From contig WBMV01005958.1 of assembly GCA_013396655.1 (NCBI GenBank), positions 707,727-771,726 of the forward strand: DNA of 64,000 bases, written 5' to 3'. The number at the start of each line of letters is the position of its first letter. The stretch's first letter is position 1. The position numbers and the translations under genes were made by a program. The notes beneath the pieces are model-generated. The model was not told the DNA's origin and did not search any database. It was given only the letters and a program-made list of their open reading frames with translations. Shown piece after piece: positions 11,701 through 21,293 of the stretch. The DNA comes from Campylorhamphus procurvoides. Its lineage: Eukaryota; Chordata; Aves; Passeriformes; Dendrocolaptidae.

Positions 11701-14700
11701 TTCAAGAAGACCCTTTCGGAGCTCGCTTCCAGCAGGAGGAATCCAGTCCTTGGGTTTGATTTCGATAGTTACTTCAAACAGCACATCTACCAGAAGACAC
11801 AAGATCCTGGCATGTTCAAATCCACCTAACACCAACAGGCTCCTTAAATGAGTTAACCCTTAAACATCAGGACTAGCAGAACAGTTCCATGAGGACATGC
11901 TTGTGCAAGTCAGTGCCACGTGGCTATTTCCAGAAGCTACACATCAGGTAGAACGAGTTGTTGAGTAACAGGTGAAAACAAACCTTAGTTAATGCTCATT
12001 GCTGAATACTAGAATTGACCCTTCAGTGAAAAAAGAGTAAAAACCAATAATGCATGTCTGATCACATTCACATGTCTTTAGTTACTGTTTCCCAAAGGTA
12101 TTGTTATAATCTGTGATGGAGTCTAAAAGCACATTTCTCTTGCCCATCCCTTGGATCAGCTTAGGTAAACTGCAGTGGTCTGGCTGAACCCAGGCTGGCA
12201 CAGATCTGCCAGTCTGCTGTTTCAAACCTATTTATTCATTAATACTTCTCCTGTTCAGAGCTCAGGCTCCTTCTGCATTGATTCCTTTTTTCAAGCTGTT
12301 TCTGTGGCTTGCTCTACCATATAAGCCCAACATTATGCTGCCTTAAGGGGGTTTTGCTTCTTTCCCTGGTCTGAGGAACAGGATTTCTGCAGGTTTCTGA
12401 TCCCAGTAGTCACAAGACATCCATTGGAATATACTGGAGGAACTGATGTTCATTCACCTTAGAAAAAATCTTCTTTAAATAGCCAACAAGTAATGCTGAA
12501 ACTTGAACAAGCCAGCATTTATGTCAGGTTTAGCACATGAACTCAGGTTTTTCCAGGGGAGGTAAAAAGTGGCCAAAGCACAACTGTGGGCTTGCAATGC
12601 TATCATAAAAACTAACACCTTCAAAGTGGCCACTGCTCAGAAACAACCCCCACTGATTCCTAAACTTAAGGAGCAGGTGACGTCCAGCACACCCCCAGTC
12701 AGCTCATTGAACTTCAGACAGTGTTTTAAGACATGCTTAACTCCCTGTGTGACTCACCCCCGGGATGGTGCTGGGACTGCAGTGCTGTGCCATTCTCCAG
12801 GGATGCCAGGGCAGAAACCAGGTCTGTCAAAGAAAGGGAAAGCATCAGGCTGCTGTCCTCCATGCACCAGTAACAGGGGAGGGAAAGGACATTAGGTCTG
12901 TGTCACTTTGCAAGAAGAGTGCACTGTACCAGCTCCTTGGTTTTTTTTTTATTCTTTGTACTGAAATTAAATATCAAGCTGTAAATACAATCTACTCTCC
13001 TCTATAGTGCAAAGTGCTCTTTAGGAAGAAATGACCCCAATAAACCTCATTTCCATTTCTGGAAGCAGATGAAGTGTTATCCTTGTGAAGCCACCAGAAC
13101 TGCCTCAGACCCCAATGAAGGAAAACACCTTGTGCATTACATGCCAGCAAATGCAAAAAAAAAAGTGAATAAAATCTACAATGGAGGGACAGGAACAGTT
13201 TGGAGGGGAGGAAACACCAGTTGAAAACATCTTCTCTTCTACCTTCCAGTAGAAATTAATACCTATCAGTGGCTAAATATTTCTGTGAAAGTAGTCTGCC
13301 AGCAACTCTTAAAACTTTCTTAGGAAGAAAGTTTTTTTTCTCCCCTTCCTCCAACTTCTGGAGCTCAAGCTCAGTGATCGTGCCTGGGACAGGATACATG
13401 GGAATCAATGCAAGCCAGAGGCATTTAAAGCCAAGGAGAACATTCAGGCTCTGCTTTGGGTATGAAGTCACAGCAGGCTCCTCCATGGATAATTCAAAAT
13501 GCTTGGATTAGAAACTAGCCTGTCCCTATTATGAGTAGCATCATCCTATAGGTGTCCATGTTACAACAGACAATCCTATGTCTTCTCAAGTACTTCCCAC
13601 CTTGGATAAAGGAACCAAAAGTGCTCTACCCACACAGACCAGCTGGAGGTAACAGCCGTGTCTACAAATAAAACCTCTTAACAGAGTGATGCATCACTGG
13701 AGATGGACATTGCAGTGTCAGGCATCAGTTCAGCCACAGATAACCCCAAAAAAACACCTTACCAAAGAGCTCTTCAGTCCTTTCCCCCAGAGACACCGTA
13801 CCACCAGCAGTCACACCAGGAGAGGGGTGGAAGGGAGGTTCTGTACTGGTGTCCAGTGGTGCCTCTTCCAGCACTGGTGTCTGCACCGCAGCCACTTCTG
13901 ACAGGCTGTCACTGGCCTGACCCAGGCTAGGTGATTTGTCAGAGACACCCACGTTGCTGCTGGGCACCTCCGAGACAGGAAAACCCCCTGAGTGACTTGG
14001 GACTATGGTGGCCAGGGCAGTCACTGGCTCTACATCCCCCTTGGTCGGCTCCAAGGCAGAGGGCTCAGCTTTACACCCAGTGTCTTGCCCAGCTGGAACT
14101 GCCTCATCTTCAGTTTCTTTGCCCTCAGTGCCACCATCCCTAAGGCTCTTTTCCATCTTGGTTTCATCCTGGACCTGACCATGCTCACTTCGGTCAAGCC
14201 TGCTCAGGCTAGCACCAGACTGAGCATCTCCCCTGAGGTCAGGAGGGTATTGGGTCTCTCCACCTGGGTGCACCAGCTCAGGCTGGATCCTGCCACCAGC
14301 AGGTGGAGGTGGTGGGTCCGGAGAGGCACCCGGCTTGGACAGAAAACCTTTTGTTGCCACTGTGCTCCCGCTCTCTTTTTCAGAAGTCTCCTGGACAGAC
14401 TCTCGGGGAGCTGTTGTGGTGTCGTTTGAAGAGCCCACAGTTTCAGGGTCTCTGAACACATGATACTGTCCTTTAAAATATCTGTATTCATGGCTTTGGG
14501 AGCCACTCCCTGACAGAAACAACACCTGGACCTCAGTGGCTCGTGTGGCAAAGATGAGAGTGCCTCTGTTGTGGCAGGCATACACCACTTTGGTTTCCAC
14601 GCTTGATGAGACCCCCTGGAAGATGATCTTGTCCTGGTTGTTGCCACAGCCATCATTCCCCTCAAACCCCTGGACATAGATGACAATGTGCTTCTGGGGG

Positions 14701-17700
14701 CCTGCCCAGATGGTCCAGTTGCACCAGATGCTGGTTTTAGTGTCAGCACGCAGAGGAAGGTGAAACATCCCAGACCCATTCTGAAAGATGAGATGGCAGC
14801 TCCTGAGGGGAAAATACTCCATTGTCCAAGGAGCTCCCAGCTCTGATACACCAGGAACAGAGAAAAGAAACATGTAATCCAAGGTTATTATATGCACCAA
14901 AACAACATGGATATCACACACACAAAGTGCTGCAAGTTGCCACAAGAGAGGCACCATTTCAGACCCTCTCCTGCTGCAAGATTTCCATAGCTTCAGCCCC
15001 TGGAGCCACATACCCACTCTACAATTGGAGCTGGAGCTTCTGTGAGAGGCTGCACAACACAGTCAATGCCCGTCAGCTCCAAGATGGACTCAACACTGAC
15101 CACGGCCAAGTCCATCATCAAAGGTGGTAGTGCCTCAGGGATAATGTGGTTAAGTAGGGGGAAAAAATCTGCTGCACAACAGCAGCCACAAGGGAGGAGT
15201 GGACTGTGTGGGGGGAACAACTCTGCAGACACCAAAGTCAGTGCAGAAGGAGGGGACAGCAACTGGTGACTTGACCCACAGATCTTTCATTATACTTCCC
15301 ACCCCACCCCCTTTCCCACTGGGCAGGGGAGTGAGAACAGATTTGGTGGACACCTGGCATCCAGACAGGGTCAACCCACTCCACCTATCCCCAGAGAGCA
15401 GGTTATGATTGCCAGGTGGAGTCTGCAGATGAAAGACCCAGCCTTGGCTTTGCCCCCACCAGGTACTTCTGCCTTCTAAAGATGTCCTAGACCAATATTC
15501 AGAGTACTGGGAGACCTACCAGCATGTTTCCCTTGATGTCCTTCTGGCATCTGGGTGTTTCTGGATACATCAGAGGGTTCCCAAGGCTTTTGGTCTCTCG
15601 GCAGTGTTTCTCCCCATGGGGCTGCAGGGAGATCAGGGTGTGCAGGAGTGGTGCTGAAGGAGGCAGTTCTGTGCTGTCCTGCACCCACCTGAAGAGCTTC
15701 CGTGGTTTTCTGCATTTTAAATCCCCCAAGAAGGGAGGAAGAAGCTGCTTTGTCACTAACAGCTCTGCCCTGGTGCTGCCCAGGCACCATGTGCTCCTCT
15801 CTCCTCACCCCCCAGATGTCAGACAGGGAAACTGGTGCCACCCCAGAGCCACTGCTCACATGGCCCTTGGGCTGAGGAAGTCCCACACCAGGCCTTGGGA
15901 CAGTGACAGAGGCTGGGGAGGGACTCCTGGCCATCAAGCCCACCGAGGCTGAGGTTTCTGCCCCCTGGCCACCTGCCTCTCCCAGCACCAACTTTTGCAC
16001 CCCAGGGCCAAGGCATCCATCTGTGCCCCGTTCAGAGCCCACTGTTGAGTGGCAAGGTGGTGAAGGGAAGACCATCTCCTGCCCTCCTGGGCTAGCTGGG
16101 GAGATGTCCACCTTTTGCCTGGGACTGACAGGGTCCAGATCCAACACAGCTGGTGGAGAGGCCACCTTGGACACAGGCTCCACTTGCGGAGGAAGAGGTG
16201 GTTCAAGAATTAAATTTGTAGAGCCAAAGTCTTCAGGGACAGGTGCTGTGCTGGAGGTCACCAGCACAGGGATTGTTTCTGTCCCTAGGACAGCCGTGTG
16301 GGTGAGAGGATGTTCCAGCCCTGTTGGCAAAACATGTACAGCCAGCCCTGGCCATGCAGCATTGTCACTGTGGTGGTGGCAGCTTTGTACACCCAAGGAA
16401 GACACATGAGCTTTCTCAACAGCTGGACAATCATGTGTTTGGGCATTTTGGGGGAAGCTCCCAGGCTCTGTAGGGTCCAAGTGCAGGACATGACTGCTCT
16501 GGCCATGCAAATGAGGGTGCTCTTGCAAGACGTCCCATGGTGCTGTGGGCTGCAGCACTGTTTTCCTCTTGACAGCTTCCCTAGAACTTTCCAGTGAGGA
16601 AATATCCATGAGCCTTTTATGCTGAAGGCCAGTTGTTCCCAGCTCAGATTTCGGCATGGACAAATGCCTAAAACTGCTTTGGCGTCTTGGGCTTCTCTCA
16701 CGTAGCAGATGCAAGTGGTCCCTGTTTCCCACTTCATAGGGGCTGTTCAGGCTGGGCACCAGGCCCCTTGCAAGGCCATCAGCTTTATGGCTCAGCTGGG
16801 CATGGCTTTCACCCTGTTCTAAGCTGGCTGTGCTGAGCTGCTGGTTCATGGTGGTACCTGTGCTTGCTTGGCTTTCCCCTCTGCCAGGGGGCACAGACTG
16901 TGAGCGTGCAGCCAAGTCCAGGCAACTCACACGTGTTGGTTTAACAGTGAATTGTAGGTCACCCAGACCTTTTGGCTTCAAGGTAGGGTTCAGGACAGGC
17001 TGGCTGCTCTCCAGGCTCACACCTGCTGGCTGCAAAAGAGGTTCTGCTGCCTGAAAAGCACCAAGCAAAGGAGTTTCCAAAAGCACACTTGAAAGCCTGG
17101 GCATATAACCAAACCCCACAGTGATGTCCCTGCTCACAGAGAGACTCTGCCCCCAGGTGTCCTGTGCTGCAGTGGGGATTATGCCCTCAGGTGTTCCTAT
17201 GCCTTGAGCTTCCTGAGCCTCTGGAAGCACCAGCCTCAGCCCACAAGGAGCTTTTGTTTCCAGAAGCAGTGTCCTTGCCCGTTCACAGGGGATAAGCTCA
17301 GCAGGACTTCCCCCAGCCACAGTACCCAGAGTGATCCCTCTTCCCTGCATCAGCTCTCTGCTTAGCACTGTGGTCTCACCAAGGTTTATAGTGCTATGTG
17401 TGGTTGCAAAGCCCAGTACATTCCTAAGGCTTTCAACCCAGCCAGGGTGAAAAATATTGTCTTGCTTTGGTAGTTTTGGAGCAGGACTTTCAGAAACTGC
17501 ATCATCTTTGGAGGAAGATTCACCCTCCTGGTCTTGGAAGATGTAGTACTTCCCTTTAAACTGTGCATCTCTGCAGTTTGGTAAGTACCTCTTCAGCAAC
17601 ACAACATGGACAGCCTGGGCAAAGGTGGCAAAAACATGCATCTTCTTTTTCCAGCAAGCATAAACAACAGTGTTTTCCACCAGGGAAGAAACTCCTTCAA

Positions 17701-19686
17701 ACAGAATTTTGTCCTCATTTTTGCTGCAGTCCTCCTTAGTGACAAAGCCCTGAATATAAATTATTATATGCTTTCTGGAGCCTGCCCAGATTGTCCAGTT
17801 GCACCAAAAGCTTATGGGGAAATCACCACGGTATGCTGGGGGAGAAAATTCTCCATACTTGTCCTTCAGAACTCTGTGGCAGCTTCTTATAGGCACATAT
17901 GCCAATATCCATGGAGAGTCTGGCTCTGGAAGACAAGAAGCAACAAGGAAGTTTTGCCCATTTTTGTTCCCATGAAAAAGTGACCAGCCCTTATTCCCAG
18001 AAGTTATTTTCAAGGTCACTCCGTTCCCCATTTTGCTACCTCCCACTCCTGTTTGTCAACCAGCATGCAAATCCACCAGGAGACCATGCAAGTAACCCCA
18101 TGCCAAGCCCCATGGTCAAGGGGAGGAGGCCACCTGAGCTGCACCCACACACCAGCCTAGGGTGAGCCTAAAACTGCCAACCCTTCCAGCCTTGGAAACG
18201 ACTGTTTCCATCCAACCCATCCCAAACTTCACCCCACCTGTGTGTGCCACTCCAGAGCACCTGGAAAGCTGGGGAAGCCCTGGCCACCACCTCCTCCTGC
18301 TCCACATGGAGCCAGGCTGTAGCCCCACTGCTACCACCCCAGAGCGGGGGACACTCATGTTTTATGTCCCCCCTGCCATGGCCATGCAGGAGCACAGAAG
18401 TCCCAGCACAGCTACACAGTGGGTGCCACTGATCCCAGGGAAGCAAAATCTCATCTTCAGGGTTGGGCTATTTAGGGTTCAAAGCTAAAGACTCGGGGAG
18501 TTGCCACATCTGGGCAAGTTTCAAAAGCAGTGAGTGCACTGCTACATTTGGTTTCAGCACACAGGTGATGTTTGTTGTTTATACACCTGCAGAGATGGGA
18601 GATAAAGCTTTCCTCAAGGTGGTTTCAGTCTCTTAGGTTTAAAGGGCCCAGCCAAGCCAGAAGCACTGGCTAGACTCAGTAGGATAAACAACATTAATAC
18701 CTCCTCATAGCCCTCAAAGTGGGAAAACACCTTCCCTTAAGCAGGAAGAAATACAGTGTTTCCCGAAAACATATCTCCAAGCTAGAAGAGTCACAGGTTT
18801 GTGATAGGCTTTACCCCACAGGGGCACAATTAAAGTTTGGGTTGAACTTTTGCTACTTGTTTTAATTGCTGCAGTGCATTGCTCCTGCCTCTAGGACCTG
18901 CCCTGTGGTAGGGATTTGGCAGCCACAAGATAGTGGCACAGGTTATCTCCCAGCCCAGCACCCAGTAGTGACCAGCCACATCCCCTTCCCTCTCCATACC
19001 ACCCCAGGGCCAGGTTGTTGCTTCTGATTTTCCACACCACTTATTGTTGGCTTGACTTACCCAACAAATTCTGGGTAAAAAAAAAAAAAAAGAGGCTGGC
19101 CTGAGAATTAACTCTTACCTGGTTTAACCTTCTGATGTTCCTGAGAGGATCCCCATGCCTACAAAGAAGAGAGACTCCTATTGCAGACTCATATACCACT
19201 GTCCATGTTTATAATGCTGCTCAGAGAAATGCCAATCCAAACCCAGTGGGAAGGGAGTGCCAAATCCACCATGGTGCACTGGGGGTTTGCCTGCACCAGG
19301 ACCAAGCCCCAAAGGCACCCCATTTATTCTATGCAAGATGATCAATCTTCATCCTCCCTGCCTCCAGAAGCATTGCCTGATTTACACTGTTGAACCCCAA
19401 CCAGTGCAAAAACATCCCCAAAACACTGCAAGTAAAGCCCAGCTGTGCTTTCATCTATAAGGGCCATGCAGAGGAGAAAAGGACTTGTAAACAGGCAAGA
19501 CACTGCACCCAAGAAGGGAGTTTCCTACAGGGAACTGAGTCCCTGCTTCCCATCACTCACCCCTGGAGGAGCACCAGCAGCATCAGGGTAGGACCTCAGC
19601 ATCACCCCTGGAGCCTGCCCACCACCAGCTGGCCCCCAAAGCACCAGGAGCAGGACCAGGGGCAACAGGCAGGGCAGAGGTTTCAT
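8463..19686 (-). CDS. Unnamed mucin-like type I membrane protein: signal peptide, 2x CUB-like, SEA-like, EGF, TM (9 coding exons)
   Basis: I assembled this model from GT-AG signals and phase. In minus-strand order the exons are 19561-19686, 19119-19158, 15520-17925, 13763-14842, 11686-11786, 10890-10954, 10191-10342, 9959-10111 and 8463-8782. They total 4443 nt, giving 1480 residues plus TGA with every junction in phase. Domains: signal peptide about 1-24; CUB-like 1 about 56-187; a Ser/Thr/Pro/Gly-rich stretch to about 857; CUB-like 2 about 858-990; a second such stretch to about 1217; SEA-like about 1218-1323; EGF about 1324-1368; membrane span about 1385-1409; tail 1410-1480. Both CUBs share the motif WCNWTIWAG, which contains an N-glycosylation site. 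Family knowledge suggests a cell-surface or secreted-side adhesion or mucin role. I do not know a named orthologue. Long introns, no frame breaks and consistent splice sites argue for a live gene. No in-frame nonsense was seen. Confidence 0.82.
9959..10111 (-). CDS. Exon 8 of the CUB/SEA/EGF gene: calcium-binding-type EGF domain
   Basis: 153 nt, phase 1 to 1, the classic phase of shuffled EGF exons. The acceptor is CCCCATTACAG and the donor GTAGGGGATG. It encodes DVNECSAG, six cysteines, ECFNGVGTYLCRC and GTLCI. The DVNEC start and the N...Y/F pattern fit a calcium-binding EGF. Confidence 0.85.
10191..10342 (-). CDS. Exon 7 of the CUB/SEA/EGF gene: end of SEA-like domain
   Basis: 152 nt, phase 2 to 1. 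The acceptor is GCCTGCAG and the donor GTGGGTGTTT. It encodes TGDANLLLTFWLHLKPEE and then LHSQLEELLG...LQLVSLFVE. The strand after the turn is present, but the usual autoproteolysis GS-hydrophobic motif is not: TGDANLLL stands in its place. Confidence 0.75.
10890..10954 (-). CDS. Exon 6 of the CUB/SEA/EGF gene: middle of SEA-like domain
   Basis: 65 nt, phase 0 to 2. The acceptor is CTGTTCCTTTGCAG and the donor GTAGGGTTCC. It encodes IQKNLKLSANRVSEIKLKDI followed by K and a split Arg codon, the position where SEA domains place helix 1 end and strand 2. Confidence 0.75.
11686..11786 (-). CDS. Exon 5 of the CUB/SEA/EGF gene: start of SEA-like domain
   Basis: 101 nt, phase 1 to 0. The acceptor is TTGTGTCTTCTGGTAG and the donor GTAAGTCTGG. 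It encodes VLFEVTIEIKPKDW and LRKGLLESIKNH, matching the first strand and helix of SEA domains. Confidence 0.78.
13763..14842 (-). CDS. Exon 4 of the CUB/SEA/EGF gene: CUB-like domain 2 plus acidic/Pro-rich tail
   Basis: A 1080-nt exon, phase 1 to phase 1 (acceptor ...GGTGTATCAG, donor GTAAGGTG). The first ~130 residues mirror exon 3: LRSCHLIF, SIWCNWTIWAG, IVIYVQGFEG, DKIIFQGVSSSVE, VVYACHNRG, LIFATRATEVQV and FKGQYHVF. The tail is rich in Ser, Thr, Pro, Glu and Gly with many potential O-glycosylation sites and ends in TEELFG. Confidence 0.85.
15520..17925 (-). CDS. Exon 3 of the CUB/SEA/EGF gene: CUB-like domain 1 plus ~670-residue low-complexity tail
   Basis: A single 2406-nt exon, phase 1 to phase 1. 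The acceptor is CTTGTCTTCCAG and the donor GTAGGTCTCC. The first ~130 residues form a CUB-like fold pattern: RSCHRVL, GEFSPPAY, WCNWTIWAG, IIIYIQGF, DKILFEGVSS, VVYAC, HVFATFAQAVHVV and FKGKYYIF. Cysteines fall near residues 71, 97, 122, 146 and 173. The rest is rich in Ser, Thr, Pro, Gly, Gln and His without an obvious tandem repeat, as expected for a poorly conserved O-glycosylated stalk. The open frame continues upstream of 17925 into the intron, but that part lacks CUB sequence and is not used. Confidence 0.85.
19119..19158 (-). CDS. Exon 2 of the CUB/SEA/EGF gene: 40-nt micro-exon
   Basis: The acceptor CTCTCTTCTTTGTAG lies directly before GCATGGGGATCC, and the exon ends CCAG before donor GTAAGAGTT. 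It enters in phase 0 and leaves in phase 1. That is exactly the shift needed to join exon 1 (ends phase 0) to exon 3 (enters phase 1). It encodes AWGSSQEHQKVKP plus the first base of the next codon. Confidence 0.75.
19561..19686 (-). CDS. Exon 1 of the CUB/SEA/EGF gene: start codon and signal peptide
   Basis: The ATG at 19686 has G at -3. The frame extends upstream to 19713 only through non-ATG codons, so this ATG is chosen. It encodes MKPLPCLLPLVLLLVLWGPA, a clear signal peptide with a likely cleavage near GPAGGG. The exon ends at GGG followed by the strong donor GTGAGT, phase 0, after 42 codons. Confidence 0.85.
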
Positions 19687-19863
19687 GGCAGAGGTTTGCC
19701 AGAGGCACAGCACTCAAATAAGATAAAAAAAAAAAAAGAAAGAAAAAAAGCCTCTCACTCCCTAAAATAATCCCCCAGGCAGAGCAAACGTGGGATCACC
19801 ACCTTTCCCAGCCTCTCTCCAAAACACATCCCTGCAGTAAAGGGTCTGGCCTAGCAGCCCACT

Positions 19864-19880
19864 CACTCATATATGGCCCT
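19864..19880 (-). promoter_or_regulatory. Weak TATA/CArG-like element upstream of the CUB/SEA/EGF gene
   Basis: On the minus strand the sequence reads CCATATATGAGTG, about 180 nt before the start codon. It resembles a TATA box and is one base short of a CArG box. This is positional inference only; no start-site evidence is available. Confidence 0.2.
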
Positions 19881-20852
19881 GCTACACCTGTGGTAGCAAT
19901 TAGCTAATCAAAGAAACGAGGCCAGCTAACACTTGTTAGGGACATACTTGGCCTTTCAATTTGCTGTCCAGGTATTCTTTCTTTGCTGGGTGTTTGGGTG
20001 AGAAGGCATTTATCCTTTTTATAACACATAATGCTATAACTGGGAATTAAAGTGATGCTGACACCCCATCATGACACAGCAGTAGAGCCCAAGGTGCTTG
20101 TTGAATTAAAAAAGAAAAAAAATCTGAAGTTACTGAAGGGGGGGAAAAAAAAGCTCTGATGTAAAAGTGAGTGTTTTCATCACAACATTTTAACTGGCTT
20201 CTGCTAGAGGCTGAGGTTTTCCCCAGGGCTGCACCATCCTGGCACAGGACTGAGTGAAAAAGGTGAAACTGCCTTGCAATACAAGCAGCTCTTCTCCTCA
20301 TCTACACTTATTGAAGTGTGGAAAGCAAATAGCTCAGGTGATAATGTATAAATTATCAGATGCTTAAAATTCTTTCAGTTGTAATAGTCTAACTTGTCAT
20401 TAGGGGCCACACAGATTAGGCAGTTGGGCTGTTTGACACCACGCTTTGACAATATTCCCTTTAAAATGTCAATCATCACTTAGCAAAATAAAATAAAAAT
20501 TCCCTTTTTTTCCCTTCTAAGTCGTCACAGCTTGACAGGCTGATGGATGTTCAGAGACAAGCACATCCATGGGTTTTATGTGGGTCAAAACAAGCTGTTC
20601 ATCAGACCATCCTGGTTGCCTGGGTTTTCAGCAAGCAGCTACAACCCAGCTCCCAATTTTTAGGCTTTTTCACCCATCCCAGTGTGGTCCCAATGACCAA
20701 AATGTCAGTGAGAGCCTGAAATTCTTGCAGTAGGACAAACTTCTTCCTCCCACAGCCATATGTCTGTAACTACACGTGTTCAAATTGATCCTAAATCCCC
20801 TCTTGCTGTCCTACAGAAGGTGTGGACCAACCTGCAAAACCCCTTCCACACT
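19881..20852. other. Intergenic, nothing recognised
   Basis: AT-rich with short A runs; no exon or repeat family identified. Confidence 0.4.
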
Positions 20853-21293
20853 TCCCATAGAAGCACAGAATCTTAGAAAAGCACTCTAAGATCACCAAGT
20901 CCAACCATTAACCCACCCCTAAATTATGACTCTGACCATCACTTTTAAACCTCTCCAGCAATGGAGTCCTTGTCCTTATGGGGGACTTTTGGGTTGCCAG
21001 ATGTTAACTGGGAACACCACACAGCTGGCTCAAACAGGTTCTAAAGATTCCTAAAACACATGGATGATAATTTCATGGTACAAGTACCAAGAGAGCTGAC
21101 TAGGAAAGATGCCCTCCTTGATTTGTTGCTTGTTAACAGAGAGGGTGAAGTGGTGGTTGATGGCCATGTTGGCCACAGTGACCATGAAGTAATCGTGTTT
21201 AAAATCTCTGTTGGCAGGAGGAAAAGTGCAGCTTCAACCCTGGCCATGAGGAGAGCAGACTTCAGGCTGCTCAGGGAACAAAGTGAGCAAGGA
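20853..21293. repeat. Copy 1 of a 441-bp duplication flanking a single N
   Basis: Starts TCCCATAGAAGCACAG and ends GTGAGCAAGGA. It matches 21295-21735 with no difference found by eye, with only one N between the copies. It is most likely a false duplication from an unmerged contig overlap. The content is CR1-derived. Confidence 0.9.
20858..20960 (-). mobile_element. CR1-like 3' tail fragment, antisense
   Basis: On the plus strand the stretch AGAATCTTAG...GATCACCAAGTCCAACC is the reverse complement of the usual avian CR1 3' end (GGTTGGACT...CATTCTATGA type). It is duplicated near 21302-21402 by the assembly repeat. Confidence 0.55.

Noticed and set aside
13992..14429. Long plus-strand frames opposite exon 4 (and 15524-16409 opposite exon 3)
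   Set aside because: They are shadows of the Pro/Ser-rich coding strand with no domain and no splice support.
17926..18046. Open frame extending exon 3 upstream to an ATG at 18046
   Set aside because: A good acceptor lies at 17925 and the extra residues are not CUB-like. The phase fits the micro-exon and signal peptide instead.
19687..19713. In-frame extension of exon 1 upstream of the ATG at 19686
   Set aside because: It begins with GTG, not ATG, and adds nothing to the signal peptide.
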